Part shown: positions 40,920 to 49,136 of the stretch, piece after piece | Numbering within the stretch: the stretch's first letter is position 1 | Layout of the letters: each line of letters opens with the position of its first letter | Origin: Rhizobiaceae bacterium | Lineage (GTDB): Bacteria; Pseudomonadota; Alphaproteobacteria; Rhizobiales; Rhizobiaceae | NCBI GenBank assembly: GCA_905339215.1 | Contig: CAJPFN010000067.1 | Coordinates: 1-64,000 of the forward strand | Length of the DNA: 64,000 nt | Direction of reading: 5' to 3' | Position numbers and translations under genes: made by a program | The notes under the pieces: generated by a model | Databases searched by the model: none | Seen by the model: the letters and a program-made list of their open reading frames with translations, nothing else | What the model was told of the DNA's origin: nothing

Positions 40920-40987
40920 ATCTGCACCGATCGCTGGCCGCCGGTGGCGCTATGGAAACGCCGGGCACACTGTCGGAAGTTGACGGC

Positions 40988-41743
40988 ATGGTCTTTCCCG
41001 AACTCGACGCCGCGCTCGCCGCACTTCTCGTCACGATCCTTGTCGCGGGCGTAGCCAAGGGACTGTCTGGCTTCGGCTCGGGTATGATCGTCGCGCCGGT
41101 CGCCGGCGCGCTCTACGGTCCCAAGGCGGCACTGGTGATCGTCGTGCTGATCGATTCCCTGCCGGCGGTGCCGATCACCATTCCGGTTCTGCCGCTGGCC
41201 CGGTGGCGGGAGGTGCTGCCCGTCATCGCCGGCCTGCTGCTCCTGTTTCCCGCGGGGATCGCCATCCTGACCCACGGCGACACGGACGTGCTGCGCTGGA
41301 CGATCTCGATCGCGATTCTCGCCTGCGCCGCCACGCTGATGTCCGGCTACCGCTATCGCGGCCCGCGCAACGCCGCCGTCTCGTTCGGCGTCGGCGGCGT
41401 CGCCGGCATCCTCTCGGGCATCGCCTCGATCCCCGGACCGCCGGTGATCGCCTACTGGATGGCGTCGGGCCTGCCGGCGGCCGTGGTCCGCGCCAACCTT
41501 CTCACCCTCTTCCTGCTCGGCGAGGTCGTTTCGCTCGGCAACATCTGGGCTGCGGGCTTGCTGAAGGCCGAGGTCGTGATGATCGCGCTCGCCGCGGCGC
41601 CCGTCTACTTCGCCGGCCTCATCGCCGGCGCGCGCGGCTTCGACCGATCGAGCGAGCGCACCTACAGGATCGCCACCTACGGACTGATCGTGTTCGCTGC
41701 GGTCCTGGCGCTGCCGCTCTTCGACGGGCTTCTGCCGCGCTGA
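40988..41743 (+). CDS. TauE/SafE-family sulfite exporter-like membrane protein
   Basis: An inner-membrane transporter of 251 residues with about eight hydrophobic segments and the family signature LVAGVAKGLSGFGSGMIVAP near the N-terminus, repeated in weaker form near GGVAGILSGIASIPGPPVIAY. TauE/SafE members export sulfite or related anions; the substrate is not assignable. The start at 40988 has GGAAG upstream; an in-frame ATG at 40952 would add 12 residues. It is divergent from ruvC and converges with rcdA, 19 bases away. Confidence 0.85.
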   Translation: MVFPELDAALAALLVTILVAGVAKGLSGFGSGMIVAPVAGALYGPKAALVIVVLIDSLPAVPITIPVLPLARWREVLPVIAGLLLLFPAGIAILTHGDTDVLRWTISIAILACAATLMSGYRYRGPRNAAVSFGVGGVAGILSGIASIPGPPVIAYWMASGLPAAVVRANLLTLFLLGEVVSLGNIWAAGLLKAEVVMIALAAAPVYFAGLIAGARGFDRSSERTYRIATYGLIVFAAVLALPLFDGLLPR

Positions 41744-41762
41744 ATCGTGGAATCGATCGTTT

Positions 41763-42290
41763 CTAGACGCGCCCGAAAGCGGTGTTGAGCAGCGTGATCT
41801 GGTCGGATACGGGATTGGGCCGGCGTGCCGGCTGCGGGATCGCAACGGCGCCGCCATAGACCTGGTCATCCATCCGGCGGACCAGGTTCTGCAGGCTGAG
41901 CGAGCGCGTCACGAGATCGCGGAATGCTTCCGGCAGGTCGGCCCAGCCTTCCGCGTGCTCGCTGGCCGACGCCGTGTCGAGCCTGACCTTGGCCTTTTCG
42001 GCGGCAACCTGGTCGCGGGTCATCTCGCCCGAATTGGCGGCGCGCTGGAGAAGGAGCCAGGAGGCGACCTGCATCAGCCGCGTGGTCAGGCGCATCGATT
42101 CAGCGGCATAAAGCGTCGCCGTGAGCCGCGAAAGCTTCTTGGCCTCGGCACGCCCCTTGCCGTCGAGGTACTCGGCGGCCTGCTCCACCAGGCTCATTCC
42201 TTCATTGTAGAGCGGCTTGAAGGAGTCGGAAAACACCCGGCGTTCCGCCAGACTGATCGTGACGGCGCCTTCGGTGGAAGCCTCGTTCAT
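41763..42290 (-). CDS. rcdA: regulator of CtrA degradation RcdA (DUF1465)
   Basis: A 175-residue helical protein of the DUF1465 family, whose Caulobacter member RcdA is a ClpXP adaptor that helps deliver CtrA and other substrates for degradation. The diagnostic stretch is FSDSFKPLYNEGMSLVEQAA with LYAAESMRLTTRLMQVASWL and a central helix rich in Glu and Lys; the C-terminal tail (QPARRPNPVSDQITLLNTAF) is flexible. The start at 42290 is the first ATG. A perfect CtrA box lies about 120 bases upstream, matching the known CtrA control of rcdA in Caulobacter. The candidate small RNA is the next unit upstream. Confidence 0.85.
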   Translation of the reverse strand: MNEASTEGAVTISLAERRVFSDSFKPLYNEGMSLVEQAAEYLDGKGRAEAKKLSRLTATLYAAESMRLTTRLMQVASWLLLQRAANSGEMTRDQVAAEKAKVRLDTASASEHAEGWADLPEAFRDLVTRSLSLQNLVRRMDDQVYGGAVAIPQPARRPNPVSDQITLLNTAFGRV

Positions 42291-42407
42291 GTCTCACGTT
42301 CCTGCAGATACGGCAAAGGCCGCGGTCATTTCACCCTTCTAGGCTGCGCACACTAGAGGATGGCGATATGAAAATGCTTCACCTCCACAGGCAAGGCAAG
42401 CCTATGT

Positions 42408-42422
42408 TTAACAGAAGGTTAA
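42408..42422. promoter_or_regulatory. CtrA box upstream of rcdA
   Basis: TTAA, seven bases (CAGAAGG), TTAA, with a trailing C. A perfect consensus match in the rcdA promoter region, 118 bases before the start codon, downstream of the small RNA terminator. Confidence 0.65.
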
Positions 42423-42463
42423 CGGGCAAGGCGCGATGTGTCGGTCCTGGCGGACGCGCGACG

Positions 42464-42490
42464 AAAAAAAAGAGCCGCGGAAGGCGGCTC
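42464..42490 (-). terminator. intrinsic terminator of the candidate small RNA
   Basis: Minus strand: GAGCCGC, loop CTTCC, GCGGCTC, then TTTTTTTT. A 7-base-pair stem and an uninterrupted T8 make it one of the strongest terminators in the window. Confidence 0.88.
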
Positions 42491-42559
42491 TCAGGAGTTA
42501 ACAGGGAGGCGTCAAACAAAGTGGCTCCAACCACTCGGTAAGAATCCAGATCACTGGAT
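42464..42559 (-). ncRNA. candidate trans-acting small RNA, about 95 bases
   Basis: The minus strand reads as three hairpins in a row: ATCCAG-TGAT-CTGGAT (42559-42544), AGTGG-TTGGAG-CCACT (42535-42520) and a terminator GAGCCGC/GCGGCTC (42490-42472) followed by eight T. Between the second and third lies CGCCTCCCTGTTAACTCC, an unpaired pyrimidine-rich stretch that could pair with ribosome sites. A -10-like TACTAT (42569-42564) ends five bases before the first hairpin, and a perfect CtrA box overlaps the -35 region. No ORF fits. It resembles rhizobial anti-Shine-Dalgarno sRNAs in plan (AbcR, NfeR1 and EcpR1 are candidates to compare), but I cannot assign a family. Confidence 0.6.
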
Positions 42560-42583
42560 GGCCATAGTAAACGCCCGTAAAGC

Positions 42584-42598
42584 TTAACAGGGCGTTAA
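42584..42598. promoter_or_regulatory. CtrA box at the inferred small RNA promoter
   Basis: TTAA, seven bases (CAGGGCG), TTAA, with a trailing C, 15-29 bases upstream of the -10-like TACTAT. This is the usual place for an activating CtrA box overlapping the -35. Confidence 0.6.
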
Positions 42599-42648
42599 CA
42601 AACGCTCCCTGGCGCGGAAAACTTGTACCGGAACGAGACGTCGCCGCG

Positions 42649-43029
42649 TCACGCCGGCCGCCACAGCGCGGTCAACGCGATATAGGCGAACAGGAACATG
42701 GCCGCGTAGAAGGCCATCGACGAAACCGCGACCAGCGGCTCGATCGCCGCATTCCCCGCCAGCAGGAAGAACAGCCCGACCAGCAGGCCGATGCCGCTGA
42801 CGGCCGTCAGCCAGAAGTGGACCTTGGCGAGCACGCTCGCCGCCGCGGCCGGGAACAGGTGGTAGAAATAGGCGAAGACGGCAGACATCAGCCAGCCCGC
42901 CACCATGGTGTGCGCGTGGACCGGCATCTGCAGGTGGTTGCCGCCGATCGACATGTGCAAGCCGAGCGCCATGCCGCACAGGGCATAGACGATCGCCAGG
43001 GTGAAGAAGTTGCGCGAGACCCCTTGCAT
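42649..43029 (-). CDS. small four-helix membrane protein with a His-rich segment
   Basis: A 126-residue inner-membrane protein with four hydrophobic helices. The first two flank the sequence LHMSIGGNHLQMPVHAHTMV, whose HLQMPVHAHT part recalls the heme-ligand region of heme-copper oxidase subunit I and NnrS-type proteins, but the protein is only about a quarter of that length. The start at 43029 has CGGAG nine bases upstream; a GTG three codons earlier is less likely. It is 90 bases upstream of the small RNA unit on the same strand. Function unknown; heme or copper binding is a guess. Confidence 0.72.
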   Translation of the reverse strand: MQGVSRNFFTLAIVYALCGMALGLHMSIGGNHLQMPVHAHTMVAGWLMSAVFAYFYHLFPAAAASVLAKVHFWLTAVSGIGLLVGLFFLLAGNAAIEPLVAVSSMAFYAAMFLFAYIALTALWRPA

Positions 43030-43197
43030 TGCATTCACTCCGTTTCCCCCCTCACAGGGTCAAGGTTGGACCAATACACCGCCGGCAATGTCAGGCGGCG
43101 CGGAGCACGATAGCCGATTGCCCGGCCGAAGGCATCGACTAGCAATGGCAAACATCTACGACAGGCGAACTTTTTCGAGCGGCGCCCGACGTCCGCC

Positions 43198-44838
43198 TCA
43201 GCCGGCTTTCGCCATCTGCCTGAGCACGAACTTCTGGATCTTGCCCGTCGACGTCTTCGGGATGTCGGCGAAGATCACGGCCTTCGGGCACTTGAAGCGC
43301 GCAAGCAGCGTGCGGCAGTGCTCGATGATCTCGGTTTCCGTCGCCGTCCTGCCGGGCTTCAGCTCGACATAGGCTATGGGGACTTCGCCCCACTTCTCGT
43401 CCTGGCGCGCCACCACGCCGCACGAGGCGACCGCCGGATGCTTGTACAGCGCGTCCTCGACCTCGATCGAGGAGATGTTCTCGCCGCCGGAGATGATGAT
43501 GTCCTTGGAGCGGTCCTTGAGCTGGATGTAGCCGTCCGCATGCATGACGCCGAGGTCGCCCGAATGGAACCAGCCGCCGGCGAACGCCTCGTCGGTTGCC
43601 GCCTTGTTCTTCAGGTAGCCCTTCATGACGATGTTGCCGCGGAACATCACCTCGCCGATCGTCTCGCCGTCGGCGGGCGTCTCGATCATCGTCTCGGGGT
43701 CCATGACGGTGAGACCTTCGAGCGCGGCGTAGCGCACGCCCTGGCGGGCCTTCTTCGCCGTGCGCGCGCCGCGGTCGAGGCCGTCCCAGTCCGAGTGCCA
43801 CTCGTTGACCACCGCCGGGCCGTAGCTCTCGGTCAGCCCGTAGAGATGGGTGACGGCGAATCCGGCGTCCGCCATGCCGGCAAGCACGGCCTCCGGCGGC
43901 GGCGCGGCAGCGGTGTTGAACGTCACGGTCTGCGGGAATTCGCGCTTGTCCCCGTCCGCCGCGTTGAGAAGCGTCGACATGACGATCGGCGCGCCGCAGA
44001 GATGGGTGACGCCATCGTCGGCGATGGCGTCGTACATGGCCCTGGCGCGCACCCAGCGCAGGCAGACATGTGTGCCGGCCTGCACGGCGAGCGTCCACGG
44101 AAAGCACCAGCCGTTGCAGTGGAACATCGGCAGTGTCCACAGATAGACCGGATGCTTGCCCATGCCGGCGTGGATGGTGTTGGCATAGGCCATCAGGGCG
44201 GCGCCGCGATGGTGGTAGACGACGCCCTTCGGATTCCCGGTGGTCCCCGACGTGTAGTTCAGCGAAATCGAGTCCCATTCGTCGTCGGGCATCGACCAGG
44301 CGAAGTCCGGATCGCCCGAGGCTACGAACGCCTCGTAGTCGAGCGTGCCGATACGGGGTCCCTTCGGATAGGGTGCGTCGGCTGCGTATTCGGGGTCGTC
44401 GAAGTCGATGACCAGCGGTTTGACCTTGGCGATGGCGAGCGCGTCCCGGACGACGCCGGAGAACTCGCGGTCGACGATCAAAATCTTCGAATCGGCGTGG
44501 TCGAGCTGGAAGGCGACGATCGCGGCGTCGAGCCGCGTGTTGAGCGAATGCAGCACGGCCTTGACCATCGGCACGCCGAAATGCGCCTCCAGCATCGGCG
44601 GCGTATTGGACAGCATCACGCTCACCGTGTCGCCCTTGCCGATGCCCTTCGCCGCCAGCGCCGAGGCGAGTTGGAGCGAGCGCCGCCAGAAGGTCGCGTA
44701 GGAGACGCGCTGCCTGCCGTGCACGATGGCAGTGTGATCCGGATAGACCTTCGCCGCCCGCTCGAGATAGGTCAGCGGCGTGAGCGGCTGGTGATTGGCG
44801 GGATTCTTGTCGAGGTTCTGCTCGTAGGGATTGCTCAT
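43198..44838 (-). CDS. acyl-CoA synthetase (AMP-forming, fatty-acid/3-methylmercaptopropionate ligase type)
   Basis: A 546-residue ANL-superfamily ligase. The AMP-binding loop is LNYTSGTTGNPKGVVYHH, the adenine region is FNTAAAPPPEAV, the Y/G-rich motif is HLYGLTESYGPA, the hinge is GWFHSGDLGV, and the catalytic C-terminal lysine is in PKTSTGKIQK. Best fit is the medium-chain acyl-CoA ligase/DmdB group; natural substrates are not determinable. The ATG at 44838 has GGAGG six bases upstream; an ATG seven codons earlier is less likely. No operon partner is evident. Confidence 0.9.
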   Translation of the reverse strand: MSNPYEQNLDKNPANHQPLTPLTYLERAAKVYPDHTAIVHGRQRVSYATFWRRSLQLASALAAKGIGKGDTVSVMLSNTPPMLEAHFGVPMVKAVLHSLNTRLDAAIVAFQLDHADSKILIVDREFSGVVRDALAIAKVKPLVIDFDDPEYAADAPYPKGPRIGTLDYEAFVASGDPDFAWSMPDDEWDSISLNYTSGTTGNPKGVVYHHRGAALMAYANTIHAGMGKHPVYLWTLPMFHCNGWCFPWTLAVQAGTHVCLRWVRARAMYDAIADDGVTHLCGAPIVMSTLLNAADGDKREFPQTVTFNTAAAPPPEAVLAGMADAGFAVTHLYGLTESYGPAVVNEWHSDWDGLDRGARTAKKARQGVRYAALEGLTVMDPETMIETPADGETIGEVMFRGNIVMKGYLKNKAATDEAFAGGWFHSGDLGVMHADGYIQLKDRSKDIIISGGENISSIEVEDALYKHPAVASCGVVARQDEKWGEVPIAYVELKPGRTATETEIIEHCRTLLARFKCPKAVIFADIPKTSTGKIQKFVLRQMAKAG

Positions 44839-44900
44839 CTTGGCCTCCAGCGCAGCCATATACGCACACGGGCGGGGTTAAGCACAGGCATGGAATCGCG

Positions 44901-45677
44901 TCACCGGACGATTAGGTCGGCGACACCGTCATAGACCAGCTTCAGCGCGATCAGTCCGACCGTCCCGTAGGAGAAGGCGTAGAACGCCTCGGCGTTCATT
45001 CGCCGGACGATCCAGGCGCCGGCGAGCGTGGCGGCCGGCGCGACCGGCATCAGCAGGAACGAGGTCGTCAGGTTCGCCGCGTCGAACTGGCCGAGCGCAA
45101 AATACGGCACCAGCTTGATGGCGTTGACGATGGCGAAGAAGATGACGCTGGTTCCGGTAAAGATGCGCTGCTCCAGCCGCAACGGCAGCGCATACATCTG
45201 GAAGGGCGGTCCGCCGACATGGGCGACGAAGCTGGTGAAGCCGGATACGGCGCCCCAGAATGCCGCCGCGAAGGCATTCGGCGAAGCCATGTGCGTCGTC
45301 CCGTGGCGGAGGCTCTGGTAGAGCCAGCGCCCGACGAAGACGATCGCCACGACGCCGACGATCAGTCGCACGGCGCCGACGGTGACGAGCGCGGCCGTCG
45401 CCCAGCCGATGGCGATGCCGACCAGCGCTCCCGGCAGCATCGCCCTCAGCGTCGGCCGGTGGTAATTGCCCCGCCATGTCCAGAGGGAAACGAGGTCCAT
45501 GAGCACGAGGATGGGCAGGAGGATCGCCGCGGCCTGGACCGGCGACATGACCAGCGCCATCATCGGCACGCCGACGAAGCCCATGGCGCCGCCGAGCCCG
45601 CCCTTCGACAGGCCGACGAGGATCACCGCAAGGACGGTGACGGTCAGGAATGACGGGTCCGAGAACTGGGAAAGCAT
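44901..45677 (-). CDS. second TauE/SafE-family membrane transporter
   Basis: A 258-residue protein with about seven or eight transmembrane helices and the N-terminal signature VGLSKGGLGGAMGFVGVPMM, plus the internal FTSFVAHVGGPPFQMY repeat motif. It is only distantly similar to the TauE/SafE protein at 40988-41743. Substrate may be sulfite or another small anion. It is divergent from the ThiE-like gene across 148 bases. Confidence 0.87.
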   Translation of the reverse strand: MLSQFSDPSFLTVTVLAVILVGLSKGGLGGAMGFVGVPMMALVMSPVQAAAILLPILVLMDLVSLWTWRGNYHRPTLRAMLPGALVGIAIGWATAALVTVGAVRLIVGVVAIVFVGRWLYQSLRHGTTHMASPNAFAAAFWGAVSGFTSFVAHVGGPPFQMYALPLRLEQRIFTGTSVIFFAIVNAIKLVPYFALGQFDAANLTTSFLLMPVAPAATLAGAWIVRRMNAEAFYAFSYGTVGLIALKLVYDGVADLIVR

Positions 45678-45825
45678 GAGGCATCCGCGATGGGCGCGAG
45701 GCCCTAGCCATATCGGCAGCGCGGCGCCGCCGCAACCGACGCAGGCCTGTTCAAATGAAAGACGGTGGACTATGCCGCAATCAAACCAAGATCGGCGGCC
45801 ATAGCCGCGGGAAACGGATCCTGAC

Positions 45826-46485
45826 ATGAACGCGCCAAACCCGCCCGACCGCTGCCGCCTCGTGCTGATTGCGCCCGAGAACGCCGACCCGGCCGGATTC
45901 GCGACGGCATTGGGCGCCGCGCTCTCCGGAGGCGACGTCGCCTCGGTGATCCTGCCGCAATACGGCGCCGACGAGGTGGCGTTCCAGGCTCTGGCCGAAC
46001 GCGCGGTCCGCGTCGCCCAGGAGCACGGCGCGGCCGCCATCGTCGCCGGCGACAGCCGCGTCGCCGGCAGGGTCCAGGCCGACGGCATCCACGTCGAGGG
46101 CAGCAAGGCCGACGTCGCCGACGCCATCGATCGCCTGCAGGGGCGCATGATCGTCGGTGCCGGCGGAGGCAAGACCCGCGACGAGGCGCTCGAGATCGGC
46201 GAAGAGCGCCCGGACTACGTGTTCTTCGGCCGCTTCGGCTACGACAGGACGCCGGAGCCTCATTCCCGCAACCTCGCGCTCGGCCGCTGGTGGGCCGAGA
46301 TGATCGAGGTGCCGTGCATCGTTCTCGGCGGGTCGGACATGGCCTCGGTCGAGGCCGTCGCGGCGACCGGTGCCGAGTTCGTGGCGCTTTCGGCCGCGGT
46401 CTTCGCTCCCGGCGTCGATCCGCGCAAGGCGGTTGCCGAGGCGAACGAGATCCTCGACCGAACGGCCCCGCGTTTCGGGGAGTGA
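45826..46485 (+). CDS. ThiE/TenI-like protein, probably not a canonical thiamine-phosphate synthase
   Basis: A 219-residue TIM-barrel protein of the thiamine-phosphate synthase superfamily: RCRLVLIAPENAD at strand 1, IVAGDSRVAGRVQADGIHVE in the middle, then PDYVFFGRFGYD and VLGGSDMASVEAVAATGAEF. The usual ThiE phosphate/thiazole segment with a conserved Ser-His is replaced by VGAGGGKTRDEALEIGE, so TenI-like or another role is likely. Its stop is 4 bases before the GTG of the Sel1 protein gene, suggesting an operon. No TPP riboswitch is seen upstream. Confidence 0.75.
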   Translation: MNAPNPPDRCRLVLIAPENADPAGFATALGAALSGGDVASVILPQYGADEVAFQALAERAVRVAQEHGAAAIVAGDSRVAGRVQADGIHVEGSKADVADAIDRLQGRMIVGAGGGKTRDEALEIGEERPDYVFFGRFGYDRTPEPHSRNLALGRWWAEMIEVPCIVLGGSDMASVEAVAATGAEFVALSAAVFAPGVDPRKAVAEANEILDRTAPRFGE

Positions 46486-46489
46486 CGAC

Positions 46490-47443
46490 GTGAAGCGCCT
46501 TGCCTTGACCGTCCTTTCCGCCCTCGCGCTTCTGGCCGCGGCCGGTGCCGCGCAGGCGACGGACGGAGACCGGCCGGGATCCGATGCGGTCGATATCGAT
46601 CCGGCGCGCTTCACCAAGAAACTCGACGCCGCCTACGGCGCCTACCAGCGTGGACTCTACCGCACGGCCTTCAACCTGGCACTGGAACGCGCCAAGACCG
46701 GCGACGTGCCGGCGCAGACACTTGCCGCCGAAATCCTGTCGCGCGGACTAGGAGTGCCCCGCGACGAGCGCGAAGCGGCAAAATGGTACGAACGCGCCGC
46801 GGAGGGCGGCGATCCCGAGGCGCAGTTCCAGTATGCGCTGCTGCTTCTCGACGGGCGCTTCGTCAAGAAGGACAAGCGCCAGGCCTATGCCCTGATGGAG
46901 GCGGCGGCGGAAGCCGGGAACGTGCTCGCGCAGTTCAACTTTGCCCAGCTGTCCGTCGATCTGCATCCCGGACCCAACGGCATGGAGCGGGCAATCTCTT
47001 ATTACGAGCGCGCAGCGAAGGCAGGTTTGCCCGACGCCCAGTACGCCATGGCGCGCATCAATGCCGAGGGTCTCGGCGGGCGTCCGCGCGACGATACCGA
47101 GGCGAGGCGGTGGCTCGGCCTCGCCGCGCAGCAGAATTTCGACACGGCCCAGCTCGACCTTGGCGCCTGGCTGATCGAGGGACGCGGCGGTGCGCGCGAC
47201 GAGAAGCGCGGCTTCCGCATCCTGAAGCAGGTCGCCGAGGGCGGCAACGTCGCCGCCCAGGCGCGCGTCGCCAAGCTCTATCTCAACGGCATCGGCACGG
47301 AGCCGGATTCGATCTTCGCCGCGGCCTGGTACATCCTCGCCCGCCGCGCCGGCCTCACCGACCCGCAGCTCGAGGACTTCATGAACGGGCTGACCGACGA
47401 GGAGATCCGCACCGCGCTGCAAAGGGCGAACCGGCTGCGCTAG
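46490..47443 (+). CDS. secreted Sel1-repeat (TPR-like) protein
   Basis: A 317-residue exported protein. GTG start at 46490 with GGGGAG at good spacing, then signal peptide [20 protein letters not shown] (cleavage after AQA). At least five Sel1-like repeats follow, seen as A-x2-L-G/A-x8-A-A-x-WY-x-A-A patterns: [60 protein letters not shown] and later copies. Such proteins act as adaptors in envelope or signalling complexes (exopolysaccharide regulator ExoR is a rhizobial example). Partner unknown; directly downstream of the ThiE-like gene. Confidence 0.85.
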   Translation: MKRLALTVLSALALLAAAGAAQATDGDRPGSDAVDIDPARFTKKLDAAYGAYQRGLYRTAFNLALERAKTGDVPAQTLAAEILSRGLGVPRDEREAAKWYERAAEGGDPEAQFQYALLLLDGRFVKKDKRQAYALMEAAAEAGNVLAQFNFAQLSVDLHPGPNGMERAISYYERAAKAGLPDAQYAMARINAEGLGGRPRDDTEARRWLGLAAQQNFDTAQLDLGAWLIEGRGGARDEKRGFRILKQVAEGGNVAAQARVAKLYLNGIGTEPDSIFAAAWYILARRAGLTDPQLEDFMNGLTDEEIRTALQRANRLR

Positions 47444-47552
47444 CGCGCGACATGCACCAGGACCCCGCTCTCTTGCCTCTGCGGGCGATTTGTGGTCTTG
47501 GAGGCCGCGAATTCGCCGCTCCGGCGAACAATCTCTTCCGGAAGACAACTCC

Positions 47553-48119
47553 ATGGCCAAGATCAACGGCAACGAAATCCGTCCCGGCAACGTCATCGAG
47601 CATGATGGCGGCCTGTGGGTGGCGGTCAAGACGAACGCGGTGAAGCCGGGCAAGGGCGGCGCCTACAACCAGGTCGAGCTGAAGAACCTCATCAACGGCA
47701 CCAAGCTCAACGAGCGCTTCCGCGCCGCCGAGACGGTGGAGAAGGTGCGGCTCGAGCAGAAGGACTTCAACTTCCTCTACGAGCAGGGCGACGCGCTGGT
47801 GTTCATGGACACCGAGACCTACGAGCAGCTCGAGCTCAACAAGGATTTCGTCGGCGATCGCGCCGCCTTCCTGCAGGACGGCATGAAGGTGACCGTCGAA
47901 CTCTACGAGGAGAAGCCGATCGGCATCTCGCTGCCCGACACGGTCGTGCTCACCATCACCGAGGCCGACCCGGTCGTGAAGGGTCAGACCGCGGCGTCGT
48001 CCTACAAGCCGGCGGTGCTTGAGAACGGCATCCGCGTGCTGGTGCCGCCGTTCATCTCGTCGGGCGAGCGCATCGTCGTCGACACCAACGAGATCACCTA
48101 CGTCCGTCGCGCCGACTGA
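47553..48119 (+). CDS. efp: translation elongation factor P
   Basis: Promotes peptide bond formation at polyproline stretches. The 188-residue protein has three beta-barrel domains; the tip loop KPGKGGAY contains K34, the residue that receives the lysyl or other modification. The C-terminal signature [25 protein letters not shown] is standard. The ATG at 47553 is standard for EF-P. It is monocistronic in appearance, with a 110-base upstream gap and the repeat region before suhB downstream. Confidence 0.97.
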   Translation: MAKINGNEIRPGNVIEHDGGLWVAVKTNAVKPGKGGAYNQVELKNLINGTKLNERFRAAETVEKVRLEQKDFNFLYEQGDALVFMDTETYEQLELNKDFVGDRAAFLQDGMKVTVELYEEKPIGISLPDTVVLTITEADPVVKGQTAASSYKPAVLENGIRVLVPPFISSGERIVVDTNEITYVRRAD

Positions 48120-48131
48120 CGCACGCGAGTT

Positions 48132-48250
48132 GGCAGTCGGCAGTCGGCAGTCGGCAGTCGGATCGCCAACGGATTTTCCTGCTGCGGCAGGTCGGATAGT
48201 ATCGGGTTTGACTTGAATCCGACCGCCGACCGCCGACTGCCGACTGCCGA
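48132..48250. repeat. heptamer-repeat arms forming a large inverted repeat ahead of suhB
   Basis: The left arm (48132-48161) is four to five copies of CGGCAGT; the right arm (48219-48250) is the inverse with ACTGCCG copies, partly degenerate (CCGACCGCC). The spacer is about 57 bases. The suhB ribosome site (GAGGA) follows the right arm directly, so folding could affect translation. Confidence 0.75.
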
Positions 48251-48259
48251 GGAACGCCG

Positions 48260-49060
48260 ATGGCCCGTTCAGCGATCATCAACGTCATGGTCCAGGCCGC
48301 CATGAAGGCCGGCCGCTCGCTGGCGCGCGACTTCGGCGAGGTGCAGAACCTGCAGGTCTCGTTGAAGGGCCCCGGCGACTACGTCAGCCAGGCCGACCGC
48401 AAGGCCGAGGAGATCATCTACGCCGAGCTGGCGAAGGCGCGGCCGGGCTATTCTTTCCTCATGGAGGAGCGCGGCATCGTCGAGGGCGAAGACGCCCAGC
48501 ACCGCTGGATCGTCGATCCGCTCGACGGGACGACCAATTTCCTGCACGGCCTGCCGATGTTCTCGATCTCGATCGCGTTGGAGCGCCAGGGGCAGCTCGT
48601 CGCCGGCCTGGTCTACAATCCGGCGATGGACGAGCTCTACACGGCCGAGCGCGGCGGCGGCGCCTTCCTCAACGACCGCCGGCTGCGCGTCGCCGGCCGC
48701 ACGAAGCTGTCGGATTGCGTGATCGGCACCGGCGTGCCGCATCTCGGCCGCGGCCACCACGGCAACTACCTGATCGAGCTGCGCCACGTCATGGCCGAGG
48801 TGTCCGGCATCCGCCGCATGGGCTCCGCCGCGCTCGACCTTGCCTATGTCGCCGCCGGCCGCCTCGACGGCTTCTGGGAATCGCAGCTGTCGCCCTGGGA
48901 CATGGCCGCGGGCATCCTGTTGATCCGGGAGGCCGGCGGCTTCGTCACCGACCTCGACGGCGGCGCCGACATGTTCGGCAAGGGCACCATCGTCGCCGGC
49001 AACGAGGCGATCCACAAGGTGCTCATGAAGACGGTGAAGAAGCCGCTGGCCCCGCGCTGA
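48260..49060 (+). CDS. suhB: inositol monophosphatase family protein SuhB
   Basis: Magnesium-dependent phosphatase of the IMPase/FIG superfamily; the E. coli homologue also acts in rRNA transcription antitermination. The 266-residue protein has metal ligands E69/E70, D86 and D89 in WIVDPLDGTTNFLHGLP, and D214 in SPWDMAAGILLIREAGG. The start at 48260 follows GAGGA. Upstream is the inverted heptamer repeat and efp. Confidence 0.93.
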   Translation: MARSAIINVMVQAAMKAGRSLARDFGEVQNLQVSLKGPGDYVSQADRKAEEIIYAELAKARPGYSFLMEERGIVEGEDAQHRWIVDPLDGTTNFLHGLPMFSISIALERQGQLVAGLVYNPAMDELYTAERGGGAFLNDRRLRVAGRTKLSDCVIGTGVPHLGRGHHGNYLIELRHVMAEVSGIRRMGSAALDLAYVAAGRLDGFWESQLSPWDMAAGILLIREAGGFVTDLDGGADMFGKGTIVAGNEAIHKVLMKTVKKPLAPR

Positions 49061-49136
49061 TTTTACGCAGGGGGCGTGGCGGAAAGACACCAGGATTGTC
49101 ATTTTCGCGCCGCGTTGCTTCTATAGCGGCCAAGCC

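Noticed and set aside
45678-45825. TPP riboswitch ahead of the ThiE-like gene
   Set aside because: No CUGAGA-type core or the usual paired helices are visible in the 148-base gap.
48120-48259. The Rfam suhB/mmgR RNA motif ahead of suhB
   Set aside because: The gap is filled by CGGCAGT repeats and a plain spacer; I cannot see a distinct conserved hairpin, so I report only the repeat.
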